Shown piece after piece: positions 37,330 through 46,474 of a stretch of DNA of 64,000 bases (the stretch's first letter is position 1; every line of letters starts with the position of its first letter). A model generated the notes under the pieces. The model was not told where the DNA came from, did no database searches, and saw only the letters and a list, made by a program, of their open reading frames with translations. The DNA comes from Microbacterium sp. T32. GTDB lineage: Bacteria > Actinomycetota > Actinomycetes > Actinomycetales > Microbacteriaceae. Position numbers and translations under genes: made by a program. The stretch spans positions 1 through 64,000 of the forward strand of contig NZ_LQQP01000020.1 in the NCBI RefSeq assembly GCF_001619615.1, given 5' to 3'.

Positions 37330-37415
37330 GCTGCTCCTTCGGTGTCGACGGTGACATCCGGGGACGAGTCTGCGGTGAGGTCGGATCCGCGGCAATGCCC
37401 AGTGCTGCCGACCGG

Positions 37416-37433
37416 GTGTGCAGAATTGCACAC
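37416..37433. promoter_or_regulatory. LysR operator (18-bp palindrome at start codon)
   Basis: GTGTGCA GAAT TGCACAC forms 7-base perfect arms. It has the T-N11-A form of LysR sites and ends one base before the regulator ATG at 37434, between divergent genes. Confidence 0.65.
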
Positions 37434-38336
37434 ATGGATGCCACGAACGTCCGCGCCGACGACCTCCTGATGCTCCTCGCGGTCGCCCGCACCGGCCGAT
37501 ACACCGCCGCCGCGCAGGTCCGCGGCGTCGACCACACCACCGTCGCCCGGCGCATCGCGGCGCTCGAGGACGCGCTCGGCGGCCGGGTCGTCGCGGCCTC
37601 GGGCCGCGGGTGGGAGCTCACGGCGCTCGGAAAGCACGCCGTCGAGACGGCCGGACGCATCGAGGCCGCGATGTCGCGGCTGTCGGGCGGGGGAGAGGAA
37701 CCGGACCCCGTCTCGGGCGTCGTGCGGATGTCGGCGACCGATGGCTTCAGCGCGTACGTCGCGGCTCCCGCGATCGCGGCCCTGCGTCAGCGGCATCCGG
37801 AGCTGACCGTCGAGATCGTGGCCACGCAGCGGAGGGCCGCGCTGCACCGTCCGGGTCTGGACCTGGAGGTCGTGGTGGGGGAGCCGCAGTCGTCGCGGGG
37901 GACCGCGACCCGTCTCGGCACCTACACGCTCGGCATGTACGCCTCGCGGGCGTATCTCGATCGGGAGGGGACGCCCCGCGACCTCGCCGAGCTCGAGCAG
38001 CACCGGCTCGTGTACTTCGTCGACTCGATGCTGCAGGTGGAGGCGCTCGACCTTCCGCGGCGACTCGTGCCGCGCATGCGCGACGGCGTGACGTCGACCA
38101 ACGTGTTCGTGCACGTCGAGGCGACACGCGCGGGTGCCGGAATCGGCATGCTTCCGTGCTTCGCCGCTGACCGGCATCCGGATCTTGTGCGGCTGCTGCC
38201 GTCGCTCGTTGCGGAGAGACTGTCGTACTGGATGATCGTGCGCGCGGATTCGCTGCGCATCCCCGCCGTTGCAGCGTTGGCCGACGCACTCCGCGCCCAG
38301 ACCGCCGCCGCGCAGTCCATGCTCGACGGGGCATAG
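37434..38336 (+). CDS. LysR family transcriptional regulator
   Basis: 300 aa. N-terminal LysR HTH (DDLLMLLAVARTGRYTAAAQ ... DHTTVARRIAALEDALGG) and a C-terminal periplasmic-binding-like effector domain. Divergent from the MHS transporter/SDR operon, which it probably activates in response to the transported acid. Ends with TAG. Confidence 0.9.
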   Translation: MDATNVRADDLLMLLAVARTGRYTAAAQVRGVDHTTVARRIAALEDALGGRVVAASGRGWELTALGKHAVETAGRIEAAMSRLSGGGEEPDPVSGVVRMSATDGFSAYVAAPAIAALRQRHPELTVEIVATQRRAALHRPGLDLEVVVGEPQSSRGTATRLGTYTLGMYASRAYLDREGTPRDLAELEQHRLVYFVDSMLQVEALDLPRRLVPRMRDGVTSTNVFVHVEATRAGAGIGMLPCFAADRHPDLVRLLPSLVAERLSYWMIVRADSLRIPAVAALADALRAQTAAAQSMLDGA

Positions 38337-38363
38337 ACGGCGCCCTCTGTGGTTGAGCGTCAA

Positions 38364-38399
38364 GACACGCCGTATCGCGAGGTCCCGATGCGGCGTGTC
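38364..38399. repeat. REP-like palindrome, copy 1
   Basis: GACACGCCGTATCG (38364-38377) and CGATGCGGCGTGTC (38386-38399) pair at 13 of 14 positions. Outer bases (TTGAGCGTCAA / TGGAGACTC) resemble those of the two copies after the LLM gene. It may also end the LysR transcript. Confidence 0.65.
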
Positions 38400-38481
38400 A
38401 TGGAGACTCGCGGGGGGTCAGCGTGACCTCTCGTTGCAGCGGGGGAGCCTGGCGTCCGGATGCCGGGTGAGGATGGATGCC

Positions 38482-39543
38482 ATGACCTCCCCCCAGCGCG
38501 TGCGTTTCGGCTACTGGACCCCGATCTTCGGCGGATGGCTCCGCAACGTCGACGACGAGCAGACGCCGGTGTCGTTCGCGCACATCGCGGAGATCGCGCG
38601 GGCGGCCGAGGAGGGGGGATTCGACCTCACACTCATCCCGGAACTGAACCTCAACGACATCAAGGGCGTCGAGGCGCCGTCGCTCGACGCGTGGGCGGTG
38701 ACCGCCGGCCTTGCCGCCGTGACGTCGAAGCTCGAGCTGCTCGCAGCCGTGCGGCCGGGGTTCCACAGCCCGTTCCACACGGCGAAGCAGGCGGCCACGA
38801 TCGACGAGATCAGCGGCGGGCGGTTCACGCTCAACGTGGTGTCGGCGTGGTGGGCCGAGGAGGCGAAGCAGTACGACGGCCTGTTCAGCGCGCACGACGA
38901 CCGGTACGCCCGCACGATCGAGTGGGCCGAGGTGCTCCGCGGCCTGTGGACGGAGACACCGTTCGCCTACGCGGGGGAGTACTACTGCACCGAGGGCACG
39001 TTTCTCGAGCCGAAGCCGCGCGTGATCCCGCGCCTGTACGCGGGCGGCGAGAGCGAGGCCGGACGCACCGCGATCACGCGCTTCGCCGACGCGTACCTCA
39101 CGCACGGCGGCACCCTCGACGAGCTGGAGGCGAAGGTCGCCGACATGCGACGCCGCCGCACCGAGGCCGGCGCCGCGCCCTTCGAGGCGTTCGGCATGGC
39201 GGCCTACGGGATCGTGCGCGACACCGAGGAAGAGGCTCTGGCCGAGGTCGACCGCATCACCGACGTGCGCGGGGGAGCGGCCTACGGCTCGTACCAGGAG
39301 TTCGTGAGCAAGTCGAAGCTCGACACCCCGGTCGACCTCAAGGAGTACTCGGTCTCGAACCGCGGCCTGCGTCCGAACCTCATCGGCACGCCCGACCAGG
39401 TCGCCGAGCGCATCGTCGCGTTCGCGAACGTCGGCGTCTCGACGCTGCTGCTGCAGTTCTCGCCGCACCTGCCCGAGCTGCAGCGGTTCGCCGCCGAGGT
39501 GATCCCGCGCGTGCGCCGACTCGAGGCGCTGCGCGACGCCTAA
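38482..39543 (+). CDS. LLM class flavin-dependent monooxygenase
   Basis: 353 aa bacterial-luciferase-fold enzyme, close in style to SsuD/SfnG-type sulfonate or sulfone monooxygenases: FGYWTPIFGGWLRNV at the N-terminus, PGFHSPFHTAKQAATIDEIS, GGRFTLNVVSAWW, and YCTEGTFLEPKPR. Uses reduced FMN and O2. Two in-frame ATGs occur; 38482 has GGTGAGG nine bases upstream. Its neighbour is an O-acetylhomoserine sulfhydrylase-like enzyme, so a sulfur-scavenging role is plausible. Confidence 0.82.
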   Translation: MTSPQRVRFGYWTPIFGGWLRNVDDEQTPVSFAHIAEIARAAEEGGFDLTLIPELNLNDIKGVEAPSLDAWAVTAGLAAVTSKLELLAAVRPGFHSPFHTAKQAATIDEISGGRFTLNVVSAWWAEEAKQYDGLFSAHDDRYARTIEWAEVLRGLWTETPFAYAGEYYCTEGTFLEPKPRVIPRLYAGGESEAGRTAITRFADAYLTHGGTLDELEAKVADMRRRRTEAGAAPFEAFGMAAYGIVRDTEEEALAEVDRITDVRGGAAYGSYQEFVSKSKLDTPVDLKEYSVSNRGLRPNLIGTPDQVAERIVAFANVGVSTLLLQFSPHLPELQRFAAEVIPRVRRLEALRDA

Positions 39544-39595
39544 GGCGGGGGGCTGCCCGGGCTCGGCTGCCATCGGTGCCGCGCGTGAAGGTTCG

Positions 39596-39646
39596 GTGTC
39601 CAACACACGCGGACCGGATGCCATGGCATCCGCGTGTCCTGGACAC
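39596..39646. repeat. REP-like palindrome, copy 2
   Basis: GTGTCC ... GGACAC outer arms and a 16-bp perfect centre GGATGCCATGGCATCC, with ACACGCGGA/CCGCGTGT in between. It lies 52 bases after the LLM stop and is related to the copy at 39714. Confidence 0.75.
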
Positions 39647-39713
39647 TCAACGGGGAACTACCGCCGCGACGAGCCTCGCACTCGGCCGCCCTCGACGCCG
39701 TACCTGCCGGTTC

Positions 39714-39766
39714 AGTGTCCAAGACACGCGGACCCGATGCCATGGCATCCGCATGTCTTGGACACT
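39714..39766. repeat. REP-like palindrome, copy 3
   Basis: Perfect 13-base outer arms AGTGTCCAAGACA (39714-39726) and TGTCTTGGACACT (39754-39766) around GATGCCATGGCATC. Spaced 118 bases from copy 2. The rest of 39544-39869 holds no gene. Confidence 0.8.
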
Positions 39767-39869
39767 CAAGGTCGAAGCGCCGCCGCACCGCCCGCCGCGC
39801 CGACCCGCGGAACTACGCCGCCGCGTCAGCGCCGCGCGCCCGCGCCGGTTGCGCGTGAGAACCCCGCGC

Positions 39870-41174
39870 CTACGCCGCCGCGCGGAGCGCCTGCTCGAGG
39901 TCGGCGATGAGGTCGTTGGCATCCTCGAGCCCGATCGACAGGCGGATGAGCCCGTCGTGGATGCCGAGGCGGTCGCGGATCTCCTGCGTGAAGCCGAGGT
40001 GCGTCGTCGTCGCGGGGTGCAGCGCCATCGAGCGCGTGTCGCCGATGTTGGTCATGCGGCTGAAGAGGCGCAGGGCGTCGAAGAAGCGCTCCGCGCCGTC
40101 GCGTCCACCGCGCACGGTGAACGAGAACACCGAGCCGGTGAGTCCGCCGTAGTCGCGGACGGCGAGCGCGTGCTGCGGGTGGGACGGGAGTCCCGCGAAG
40201 TCGACGCTCTCGACGAGCTCGTGGCCGTCGAGCCACTCGGCGATCTCGCGGGCGGATGCCAAGTGCTGACGCATCCGCACCGACAGCGTCTCCATGCCCT
40301 GCTGCAGCAGGAATCCGTTCAGCGGCGACAGCGCCGGGCCGGTGTCGTTGGCGATGCCGAACCGCAGGTACAGCTCGAAGGCGCGGGGGCCGAAGGCCTC
40401 GACGAACGACGGGTACCCCGCGGCGGGGGTCTCGGTGATGCCCGGGTACGGTCGCGCTGACCCGGCCCAGTCGAACGTCCCACCGTCGACGACGGCACCG
40501 GCGAGGTTGGCGCCGTGACCGGACAGGAACTTCGTCGCGGAGTGCACGACGATGTGCGCGCCCTGCTCGAGGGGACGCAGCAGGTAGGGCGTCGCGATCG
40601 TGTTGTCGACGACGACCGGTAGCCCGTGGCGCGCGGCGATCCGCGCGACGTGCGAGATGTCGACGACGTCGTTCTTCGGGTTCGGGAGCGTTTCGGTGAA
40701 GATCGCCTTCGTTTCGGGGCGGATCAGGGCGTCCCACTCGGCGTCGTCCTCGGGGTCCCAGACGTACTCCACGGTGACGCCGAGGCGCGCGAACGTTCGG
40801 CCGAACAGCACCCGCGTGCCGCTGTAGATGCTCGCGGTCGACACGATGTGCTCGCCCGCACCCGCGAGACCGAGCAGCGTCGTGGTGATCGCGGCCTGCC
40901 CCGACCCGACGACGAGCGCACCCGTCCCGCCCTCGAGCGACGCGAGCCGTGCCTCGGCGACCTGATTCGTGGGATTGAGATTGCGCGAGTACAGGTGCCC
41001 CAGGTCGGTGCCGGCGAAGCGATCGGTCGCCTCCTGGAACGACGCGAACCGGTACGCCGCCGAGAGGTGCACGGGTGTCACCCGCGAGCCGTGGGTGAGG
41101 TCTTCGACCTCGCCGGCGTGCACCTGTCGGGTCGCGAACCCGAAGCCGTCCCAGGCGCGGTGGGGTTCAGCCAC
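39870..41174 (-). CDS. O-acetylhomoserine sulfhydrylase-type PLP enzyme
   Basis: 434 aa Cys/Met metabolism PLP enzyme, MetY length class. GFATRQVHAGEVEDLTHG, SRNLNPTNQVAEARLASLE, PLP-binding Lys in VHSATKFLSGHG, and the C-terminal SIGLEDANDLIADLEQAL. Forms homocysteine from O-acetylhomoserine and sulfide, or uses another thiol. The GTG at 41174 overlaps the ATP-grasp stop by 8 bases, so the pair is coupled. Confidence 0.88.
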   Translation of the reverse strand: MAEPHRAWDGFGFATRQVHAGEVEDLTHGSRVTPVHLSAAYRFASFQEATDRFAGTDLGHLYSRNLNPTNQVAEARLASLEGGTGALVVGSGQAAITTTLLGLAGAGEHIVSTASIYSGTRVLFGRTFARLGVTVEYVWDPEDDAEWDALIRPETKAIFTETLPNPKNDVVDISHVARIAARHGLPVVVDNTIATPYLLRPLEQGAHIVVHSATKFLSGHGANLAGAVVDGGTFDWAGSARPYPGITETPAAGYPSFVEAFGPRAFELYLRFGIANDTGPALSPLNGFLLQQGMETLSVRMRQHLASAREIAEWLDGHELVESVDFAGLPSHPQHALAVRDYGGLTGSVFSFTVRGGRDGAERFFDALRLFSRMTNIGDTRSMALHPATTTHLGFTQEIRDRLGIHDGLIRLSIGLEDANDLIADLEQALRAAA

Positions 41175-42108
41175 GCACGCCCACCGCCTCGTGCGGCAAC
41201 AGCGCGCCGAGCCAACGCGCGATCTCGCGCGGTCCGGAACGGGGAGCGGATGCCTCGACGTCGGGGTTGTAGTTCGTGTTGGTGTTCACGTCGTAGGTGA
41301 CGACGCGTCCGTCGCGGGTCTCGATGAACTCGATACCGGCGACGCCGATGCCCTCGGCCGCGAGGAACGCGAGGTACCGGTCGATGAGGGCAGGGTCGAC
41401 ATCGTCGCGGAGCCGGAACAGCGGCTCGGGCTCCACGCCGTCGGCACCGGGGATCGCGCACGCCTCGGCCGGGCAGAGTTCGAAGCTGCCCGCGCTCGTG
41501 TCGACCCGGACGGCGTAGACGAACTCGCCCCCGACGAACTCGGCGCGCGTCACGAACGGGCCGCGCGCGACCAGCAGTTCCTGCAGCAGCGTGATGCCGT
41601 CGGGGGACGGCTCGAAGTCGGGGCTGTCGACCCACGCCGCGAACTCGGCGTGCGACTCCCACCGGCGCACGCCCAGGCCCTTGCCGCCCTGGTTGGGCTT
41701 GCTGATGAAGGGCGCCTCGAACTCGCGGGCCTTCGCGGACAGCCCGGCCCGCCCGAACACGGCCGTGGTGCGCGGAACCTCGATGCCCGCGTGCCGCAGC
41801 GCCGCGTGCTGCGCGACCTTGCTGACCTCGAGCTCGAGGACGTCGGCGCCGTTCACGACCGTCCGGCCCCACGAGGCGAGCCAGCGCAGCACGGCACGGC
41901 CGTACTCCTTGCTCGCCGCGTGGTCGCGCGTGTGCGCGGACGCGCTCAGCCGCGACCAGAACACGCCCTCCGGGGGCTCGACGGACAGATCGATGGCCCC
42001 GTCGGTCAGCAGCCACTCCTCCAGCGGCACCCCCTCCGCCTCGAAGGCCGCCTGGAACGGCGGAAGCCACTGGGGGTTCTCATGGATCACGTACACACTG
42101 CCCGACAT
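41167..42108 (-). CDS. ATP-grasp domain protein
   Basis: 313 aa. ATP-grasp features: KPNQGGKGLGV (glycine-rich loop with Lys), LLQELLVARGPFVTRAEFV, and the metal-binding end EFIETRDGRVVTYDVNTNTNYN with paired acidic residue and Asn. RimK/glutathione-synthetase-like; it ligates an acid to an amine, substrate unknown. Coupled to the sulfhydrylase-like gene, suggesting a role in modifying a sulfur amino acid. Confidence 0.8.
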   Translation of the reverse strand: MSGSVYVIHENPQWLPPFQAAFEAEGVPLEEWLLTDGAIDLSVEPPEGVFWSRLSASAHTRDHAASKEYGRAVLRWLASWGRTVVNGADVLELEVSKVAQHAALRHAGIEVPRTTAVFGRAGLSAKAREFEAPFISKPNQGGKGLGVRRWESHAEFAAWVDSPDFEPSPDGITLLQELLVARGPFVTRAEFVGGEFVYAVRVDTSAGSFELCPAEACAIPGADGVEPEPLFRLRDDVDPALIDRYLAFLAAEGIGVAGIEFIETRDGRVVTYDVNTNTNYNPDVEASAPRSGPREIARWLGALLPHEAVGVRG

Positions 42109-42247
42109 GCCCGTCAGGCTAACCCGGGCCTCCGACACCGGCACAGGCCCTCGTCACGCGCGGTCACGACGGCTGACGACCCTCGAGCCTGGCGCCTTGG
42201 CATCCACGTGTGTATCGTCGCAAGGCTGTGCCGTCGGAAGGGATGCC

Positions 42248-43078
42248 ATGACCACCGAGTACCTCGATGCGAACCGCGCCAACTGGAACGAGCGCGCCAC
42301 CCTGCACGCCGCCCGCGACGGGTCGGGCTACGGCGTGCTGCGCTACGTGGAGGACCGCGACGCGCTCAGCGATGTCGTGCGGTTCGACCAGCCGCTGCTC
42401 GGCGACCTCTCGGGGAAGCGCGCCGTGCACCTCCAGTGCCACATCGGCACCGACACGCTGTCGCTCGCGCGCCTCGGCGCCCGGGTGACGGGCCTCGACT
42501 TCTCGGAGAACGCCGTCGCGGAGGCGCGGCGGCTCGTGGCCGAGACCGGAGATGCGGTCGATTTCGTCCAATCGGACGTCGCGCACGCCCTCGACGTCCT
42601 CCCGAAAGGCGCGTTCGACCTCGTCTACACGGGCATCGGGGCGCTGTGCTGGCTGCCGTCGATCACGGAATGGGCCGGTGTCGTCGTGGATCTGCTGGCT
42701 CCCGGTGGCACGCTGCACATCCGCGAGGCTCACCCCATCCTGTGGTCCACCGACGAGACCCTTCCGGGTCTGACGCTGGCGTTCCCGTACTTCGAGCAGC
42801 GCACGCCGCTGCAGTGGGACGACGACAGCACGTACGTCGAGGTGTCGGAGCCGCTGCGTTCCACGCGGACGTACGAGTGGAACCGCGGCCTCGGCGAGAT
42901 CGTCACGGCGCTGCTCGACCGCGGGCTGCGGCTCGACGCGCTCATCGAGCACGACAGCGTGCCGTGGGAGGCGCTGCCGGGCCGCATGACCCTGCGTCCC
43001 GATGGCGAATTCGCGCTCACCGAACAGCCGTCGGTGATGCCGCTGAGCTACACGATCCGGGCGTCGAGGCCGGTCTGA
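42248..43078 (+). CDS. Class I SAM-dependent methyltransferase
   Basis: 276 aa. Motif I region AVHLQCHIGTDTLSLARLGARV (glycine positions replaced by CHIGTDT), acidic loop TGLDFSENAV, and FDLVYTGIGALCWLP as motif IV. GGAAGGG precedes the ATG. Small-molecule methyltransferase; substrate unknown. Stands alone, divergent from the ATP-grasp gene. Confidence 0.85.
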   Translation: MTTEYLDANRANWNERATLHAARDGSGYGVLRYVEDRDALSDVVRFDQPLLGDLSGKRAVHLQCHIGTDTLSLARLGARVTGLDFSENAVAEARRLVAETGDAVDFVQSDVAHALDVLPKGAFDLVYTGIGALCWLPSITEWAGVVVDLLAPGGTLHIREAHPILWSTDETLPGLTLAFPYFEQRTPLQWDDDSTYVEVSEPLRSTRTYEWNRGLGEIVTALLDRGLRLDALIEHDSVPWEALPGRMTLRPDGEFALTEQPSVMPLSYTIRASRPV

Positions 43079-43167
43079 CCGGGACTTCTCCCGACCGAAG
43101 ATGAGAGCAAGATGAGATTGTCCACAACCCTCTGAGGGTGACAGGCGGCCCCGATTAGGTTGGGACG

Positions 43168-43518
43168 ATGCGGTATTCAGTGGACGCCACGGCTGTGACA
43201 GCGCTCGTCACCGACGTCGCGTCCTGCCTGGACGACGCGACCACCGCCGCCGCACAGGCTGTCGCAGCCGTCGATGATGCGACGGCCGCCCTGAAGAACG
43301 ATGCAGCCGCGGTACGGGCCGCACTTGATGCGGTATTCGCCTCGCGCCGACAGAGCGGCCCATCCCTGACCGCACACGCGGCCGAGTTGATCGCCGGCAT
43401 TCAGAAGGCGACCGTGGCCTACGTGGCCGGCGACGAGGAGATGGCATCGACGACGTCGAGTGCCTCAAGTGCGGTAGCGCCTCTCCGTGGACGCGGATTC
43501 GGGCGGGCGGTCTTCTGA
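43168..43518 (+). CDS. WXG100-like small helical protein (DUF6507-like)
   Basis: 116 aa, almost entirely Ala-rich amphipathic helix (VTALVTDVASCLDDATTAAA, then ALKNDAAAVRAALDAVFASR), with a Gly/Arg-rich end. Size, helix-turn-helix plan and position before a large secreted-type hydrolase match ESX/WXG100-type partner proteins. The stop overlaps the next ATG by one base. Confidence 0.65.
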   Translation: MRYSVDATAVTALVTDVASCLDDATTAAAQAVAAVDDATAALKNDAAAVRAALDAVFASRRQSGPSLTAHAAELIAGIQKATVAYVAGDEEMASTTSSASSAVAPLRGRGFGRAVF

Positions 43519-45395
43519 TGGCGATCGTGGATGCCAGTTCGGTTCCGGAGATGCCAGCAGATCCGACGGCACTTCTCGCGGCAGCGGCCACCATATCGCC
43601 AGCTGCCGCGTCGGTGGGCGAACGAACGGCGGACGCCGTAACCCGATGGAGTACGCTCGGCGACGCCTTCGACACGCCCGACACCAGCACCGCAGTCGGC
43701 CGGGCGCAGCCCCTTGTCGCGATCGCGGATGATTTCGAAGAGGCTGGATCCGCGGTTGCGGACGCGATACGCGCCCTTGGAGAGACGCTGGCCGCACTCG
43801 AGCGAACTCGGGCTCAGCTGGCCGCGGAAGTCGAAGCGCACGTCACGGAGGTCAGCCGGTATCAGGCCAGCGTGGCCGGTCAGGATGAGATGGCGAGGGG
43901 CATCCTCGATGGCATGGGCCTCAGTGGTTGGTCCCAGAACGAATCGCTCCGACAGCGGTGCGCTCAACTTCGGGCCCAGTTTCAGGCAGCGCTTCTCGCC
44001 TGCGAGCAGGACCTTAGGCGGATTGGCGACCCCGCCGTATCCCTGCCGACGGCTGCACCTGCCCCGTCGGCACCCCTAGGCGAGCGTGCGACGGTGTTCG
44101 CGGACGCCGTGTCGATGTCCGTCCTCCACCGGTTGGCATCAGCGCCACCCGGCGACGTGGAGAAGCTCCTGGCGGCGCACCCGGATTGGATTGCGCTCGT
44201 GCGCGACCATCCCCCCACACCAGACGAAATCTCCGAGTGGTGGAAGAGCCTGGATTCCACGTCGGCGGCAGCACTCGTCTCCGGCGCTCCGGTCCTCATG
44301 GGCAATTTGGACGGCGTCGCATACGGCGCCCGCGACCAAGCGAACCGCAAGACGCTTGAACGGGAGATCACACGACTGCGCGCGGAGTTGGAAGATCTGG
44401 ATTCTCTGGACGCCGCCGGGTGGGAGCCTGGGTACGGAGTAGGCGGCGGCACCGGCGCGCAGAAAGTCATGATTGAACAACAAGTAGCGAATTTGACCAA
44501 CATCGAGGGCGCTCTACGTTCTCCGCGGAATGCTGCTTCGCGATACCTCATAGAACTCACCGGCGACATGCCGCCGCTCGCAGCCATCGCGATTGGAGAC
44601 CTCAACTCAGCGCGTACAGCGACCTTCGCTGTTCCGGGCATGGGAACTACCACCCGGGACATGACGGGGTGGACCAACGCTGCCCAGAACCTCTTCGATG
44701 AGCAGACACGTGTTTCTCAAGACGGCGATCGGGCCGTCGTCGCCTGGATCGGGTATCGAACACCGCCCATTCCCGTCTCCCAAGGTGGCTTCGACGTTCT
44801 CGACAACACACTCGCCGAACAGGGCGCAACAAACCTTAGTTCGGCGTTATCGGGGGCGTCGGCCGTCCGAGAGGACACGTTGACCCTCAACGTCCTCGGG
44901 CATTCGTACGGCAGCACGACCGCATCTATTGCGCTTACACGGAACAGCACGCCGCGGGTGGACACGTTCGTTACCATCGGCTCCGCCGGCCTCCCCTCCT
45001 GGATTGACTCTGCATCCCGTCTGAACGTGGGGGCGGTATACAGCGGCCAGGCCCGCAACGTTATGCCCTTCCTCGAGAACCAACAGGGCGACCAGTGGGC
45101 GTGGACGGGCCGAACCAGTACTTCGCATCCTGTTGACCCCACGAATTCCGGGTTCGGCGGAAACGCATTCGGGGCGGACGGAGACAACGGAATGTATCCC
45201 GTCACAGATCATGGAGTCTTGGTCGATTCCGGCAAAGGCTGGGGTTATCTCAATGGCGGTACGGAATCACTGTTCAACGCAGCGCTCGCGACCACCGGAA
45301 AGGGTGATGAGGTCACACCGGCGGTAGAGAAGGGCCTGACCGATCAGCAAACGATGTGGAGAGACGTCATGCTTTCCGGTGGGGGTTCACTATGA
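43518..45395 (+). CDS. Large alpha/beta hydrolase with WXG-like N-terminus
   Basis: 625 aa. A long helical N-terminal half (about 1-330, heptad-like, no signal peptide) is followed by a DUF1023-type alpha/beta hydrolase: FAVPGMGTTTRDMTGWT, nucleophile GHSYGSTT, and a C-terminal His in PVTDHGVLVDSG. Actinobacterial relatives are often coupled with WXG100-like proteins and may be type VII-like substrates; that is inference. Coupled to the upstream gene (TGATG) and the following lipoprotein (ATGA). Confidence 0.78.
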   Translation: MAIVDASSVPEMPADPTALLAAAATISPAAASVGERTADAVTRWSTLGDAFDTPDTSTAVGRAQPLVAIADDFEEAGSAVADAIRALGETLAALERTRAQLAAEVEAHVTEVSRYQASVAGQDEMARGILDGMGLSGWSQNESLRQRCAQLRAQFQAALLACEQDLRRIGDPAVSLPTAAPAPSAPLGERATVFADAVSMSVLHRLASAPPGDVEKLLAAHPDWIALVRDHPPTPDEISEWWKSLDSTSAAALVSGAPVLMGNLDGVAYGARDQANRKTLEREITRLRAELEDLDSLDAAGWEPGYGVGGGTGAQKVMIEQQVANLTNIEGALRSPRNAASRYLIELTGDMPPLAAIAIGDLNSARTATFAVPGMGTTTRDMTGWTNAAQNLFDEQTRVSQDGDRAVVAWIGYRTPPIPVSQGGFDVLDNTLAEQGATNLSSALSGASAVREDTLTLNVLGHSYGSTTASIALTRNSTPRVDTFVTIGSAGLPSWIDSASRLNVGAVYSGQARNVMPFLENQQGDQWAWTGRTSTSHPVDPTNSGFGGNAFGADGDNGMYPVTDHGVLVDSGKGWGYLNGGTESLFNAALATTGKGDEVTPAVEKGLTDQQTMWRDVMLSGGGSL

Positions 45396-45877
45396 AGCGC
45401 CGATCGCTTGCCGCGGTCGCAGTACTCATCACGTTGGTACTGACGAGCTGTTCACCCAAGGAGAACGTCATGACACCGGAACAAGCTCGCGCGCAGACGC
45501 TCGAGATCCTCCAAGCGACAATCGCGGTCTCCGGTGCGTCGGATTGGGTTCTCGACCGCGACGACGTGCCCCTGCCGCAGCAGTGTGAGATCGATGGCAA
45601 GGAAGGAGTCGCCTTCAACCACGGCGGATACGCGGTAACCGAAGGGGCCGACCCCGCCGCGGACGCTCAACGCGTCGCAGACTACTGGGCGTCTGTGGGC
45701 ATCGACGCTCGAGTGGTCAGCGACCCCGTACCTCGCGTTTTCGGTGGGGGCGGACCCGTCGACGCGATCTCGTTCAGCACGTCTCCCGGCTACACGATCA
45801 GCGTGGGTGGTACGTGCGTGCCTGGCAACGCGTTCGATTACTACGACGACACCCCGACGCCAGCGCCGAGTTCGTGA
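45392..45877 (+). CDS. Lipoprotein (operon with hydrolase)
   Basis: 161 aa, lipobox LVLTSC after a hydrophobic signal peptide. Two cysteines remain in the mature part (QQCEID and GGTCVPG), probably a disulfide. ATGA overlap with the hydrolase gene. A longer upstream start at 45356 lacks support. No family recognised; possibly an inhibitor or partner of the hydrolase. Confidence 0.72.
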   Translation: MKRRSLAAVAVLITLVLTSCSPKENVMTPEQARAQTLEILQATIAVSGASDWVLDRDDVPLPQQCEIDGKEGVAFNHGGYAVTEGADPAADAQRVADYWASVGIDARVVSDPVPRVFGGGGPVDAISFSTSPGYTISVGGTCVPGNAFDYYDDTPTPAPSS

Positions 45878-45926
45878 TGCGCGGGCTCGATCACCGCGCA
45901 AGAATCGCCCGACCGCCGCGAAGCAA

Positions 45927-46397
45927 GTGAAGGCCACCCGCCCCGCGCTCGCACTTCTCGCGGCAGCCGCGCTCACCCTCACCGGGTGCGCGCCGACCCC
46001 GCTGCCGACCTATGAAACGGTGCGCAGCGAAGCGCAGTCGGCGATGCAGCGCGTCGTCGACGAGCTCCCGACCGGCCTCCGGGTCGACAAGAATCCCTCG
46101 GACAAGCCCTTCGGATGCTCAGGGGACGGGGTCTTTTACACGGGTCAGTGGACCATCGAGACCCCGGAAGGCTTCGATGGTCAGGCGTTCGTCGATGGGC
46201 TGCCCGCAGCCCTCGGCGAGGACTTCGTCGTTGAGGAGACACGCCTCAAGCTCAGCTACCCGGCGGTCAGCTTCATCGCGACGGGCTATAAGAACAGCAC
46301 TCTCGACGTTTCCGTCCTCACGCGCGACGAGGGAGTCGTCGTCGACCTCCTCTCGACCTCCCAGTGCGCGCAGCCGCCCGCCTCGCCCAGTCCGTAG
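45927..46397 (+). CDS. Lipoprotein, paralogue of upstream lipoprotein
   Basis: 156 aa from a GTG. Lipobox TLTGCAP; the mature part has two cysteines (PFGCSGDG and TSQCAQP) and a plan like the preceding lipoprotein (helix, cysteine, beta-rich C-terminus). A 49-base gap separates them. Likely the fourth gene of the same operon. Ends with TAG. Confidence 0.68.
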   Translation: MKATRPALALLAAAALTLTGCAPTPLPTYETVRSEAQSAMQRVVDELPTGLRVDKNPSDKPFGCSGDGVFYTGQWTIETPEGFDGQAFVDGLPAALGEDFVVEETRLKLSYPAVSFIATGYKNSTLDVSVLTRDEGVVVDLLSTSQCAQPPASPSP

Positions 46398-46446
46398 CAC
46401 CCATGACGAACGTCACCCCCACAAGGTGACCCCCGCCCCAGGTACG

Positions 46447-46464
46447 TGGCCCGGCGCCGGGCCA
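46447..46464. promoter_or_regulatory. 18-bp perfect palindrome upstream of ABC gene
   Basis: TGGCCCGGCGCCGGGCCA is self-complementary throughout and lies 10 bases before the ABC ATPase ATG. It could be an operator or hairpin controlling the exporter. Confidence 0.4.
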
Positions 46465-46474
46465 GCATGAGGAC

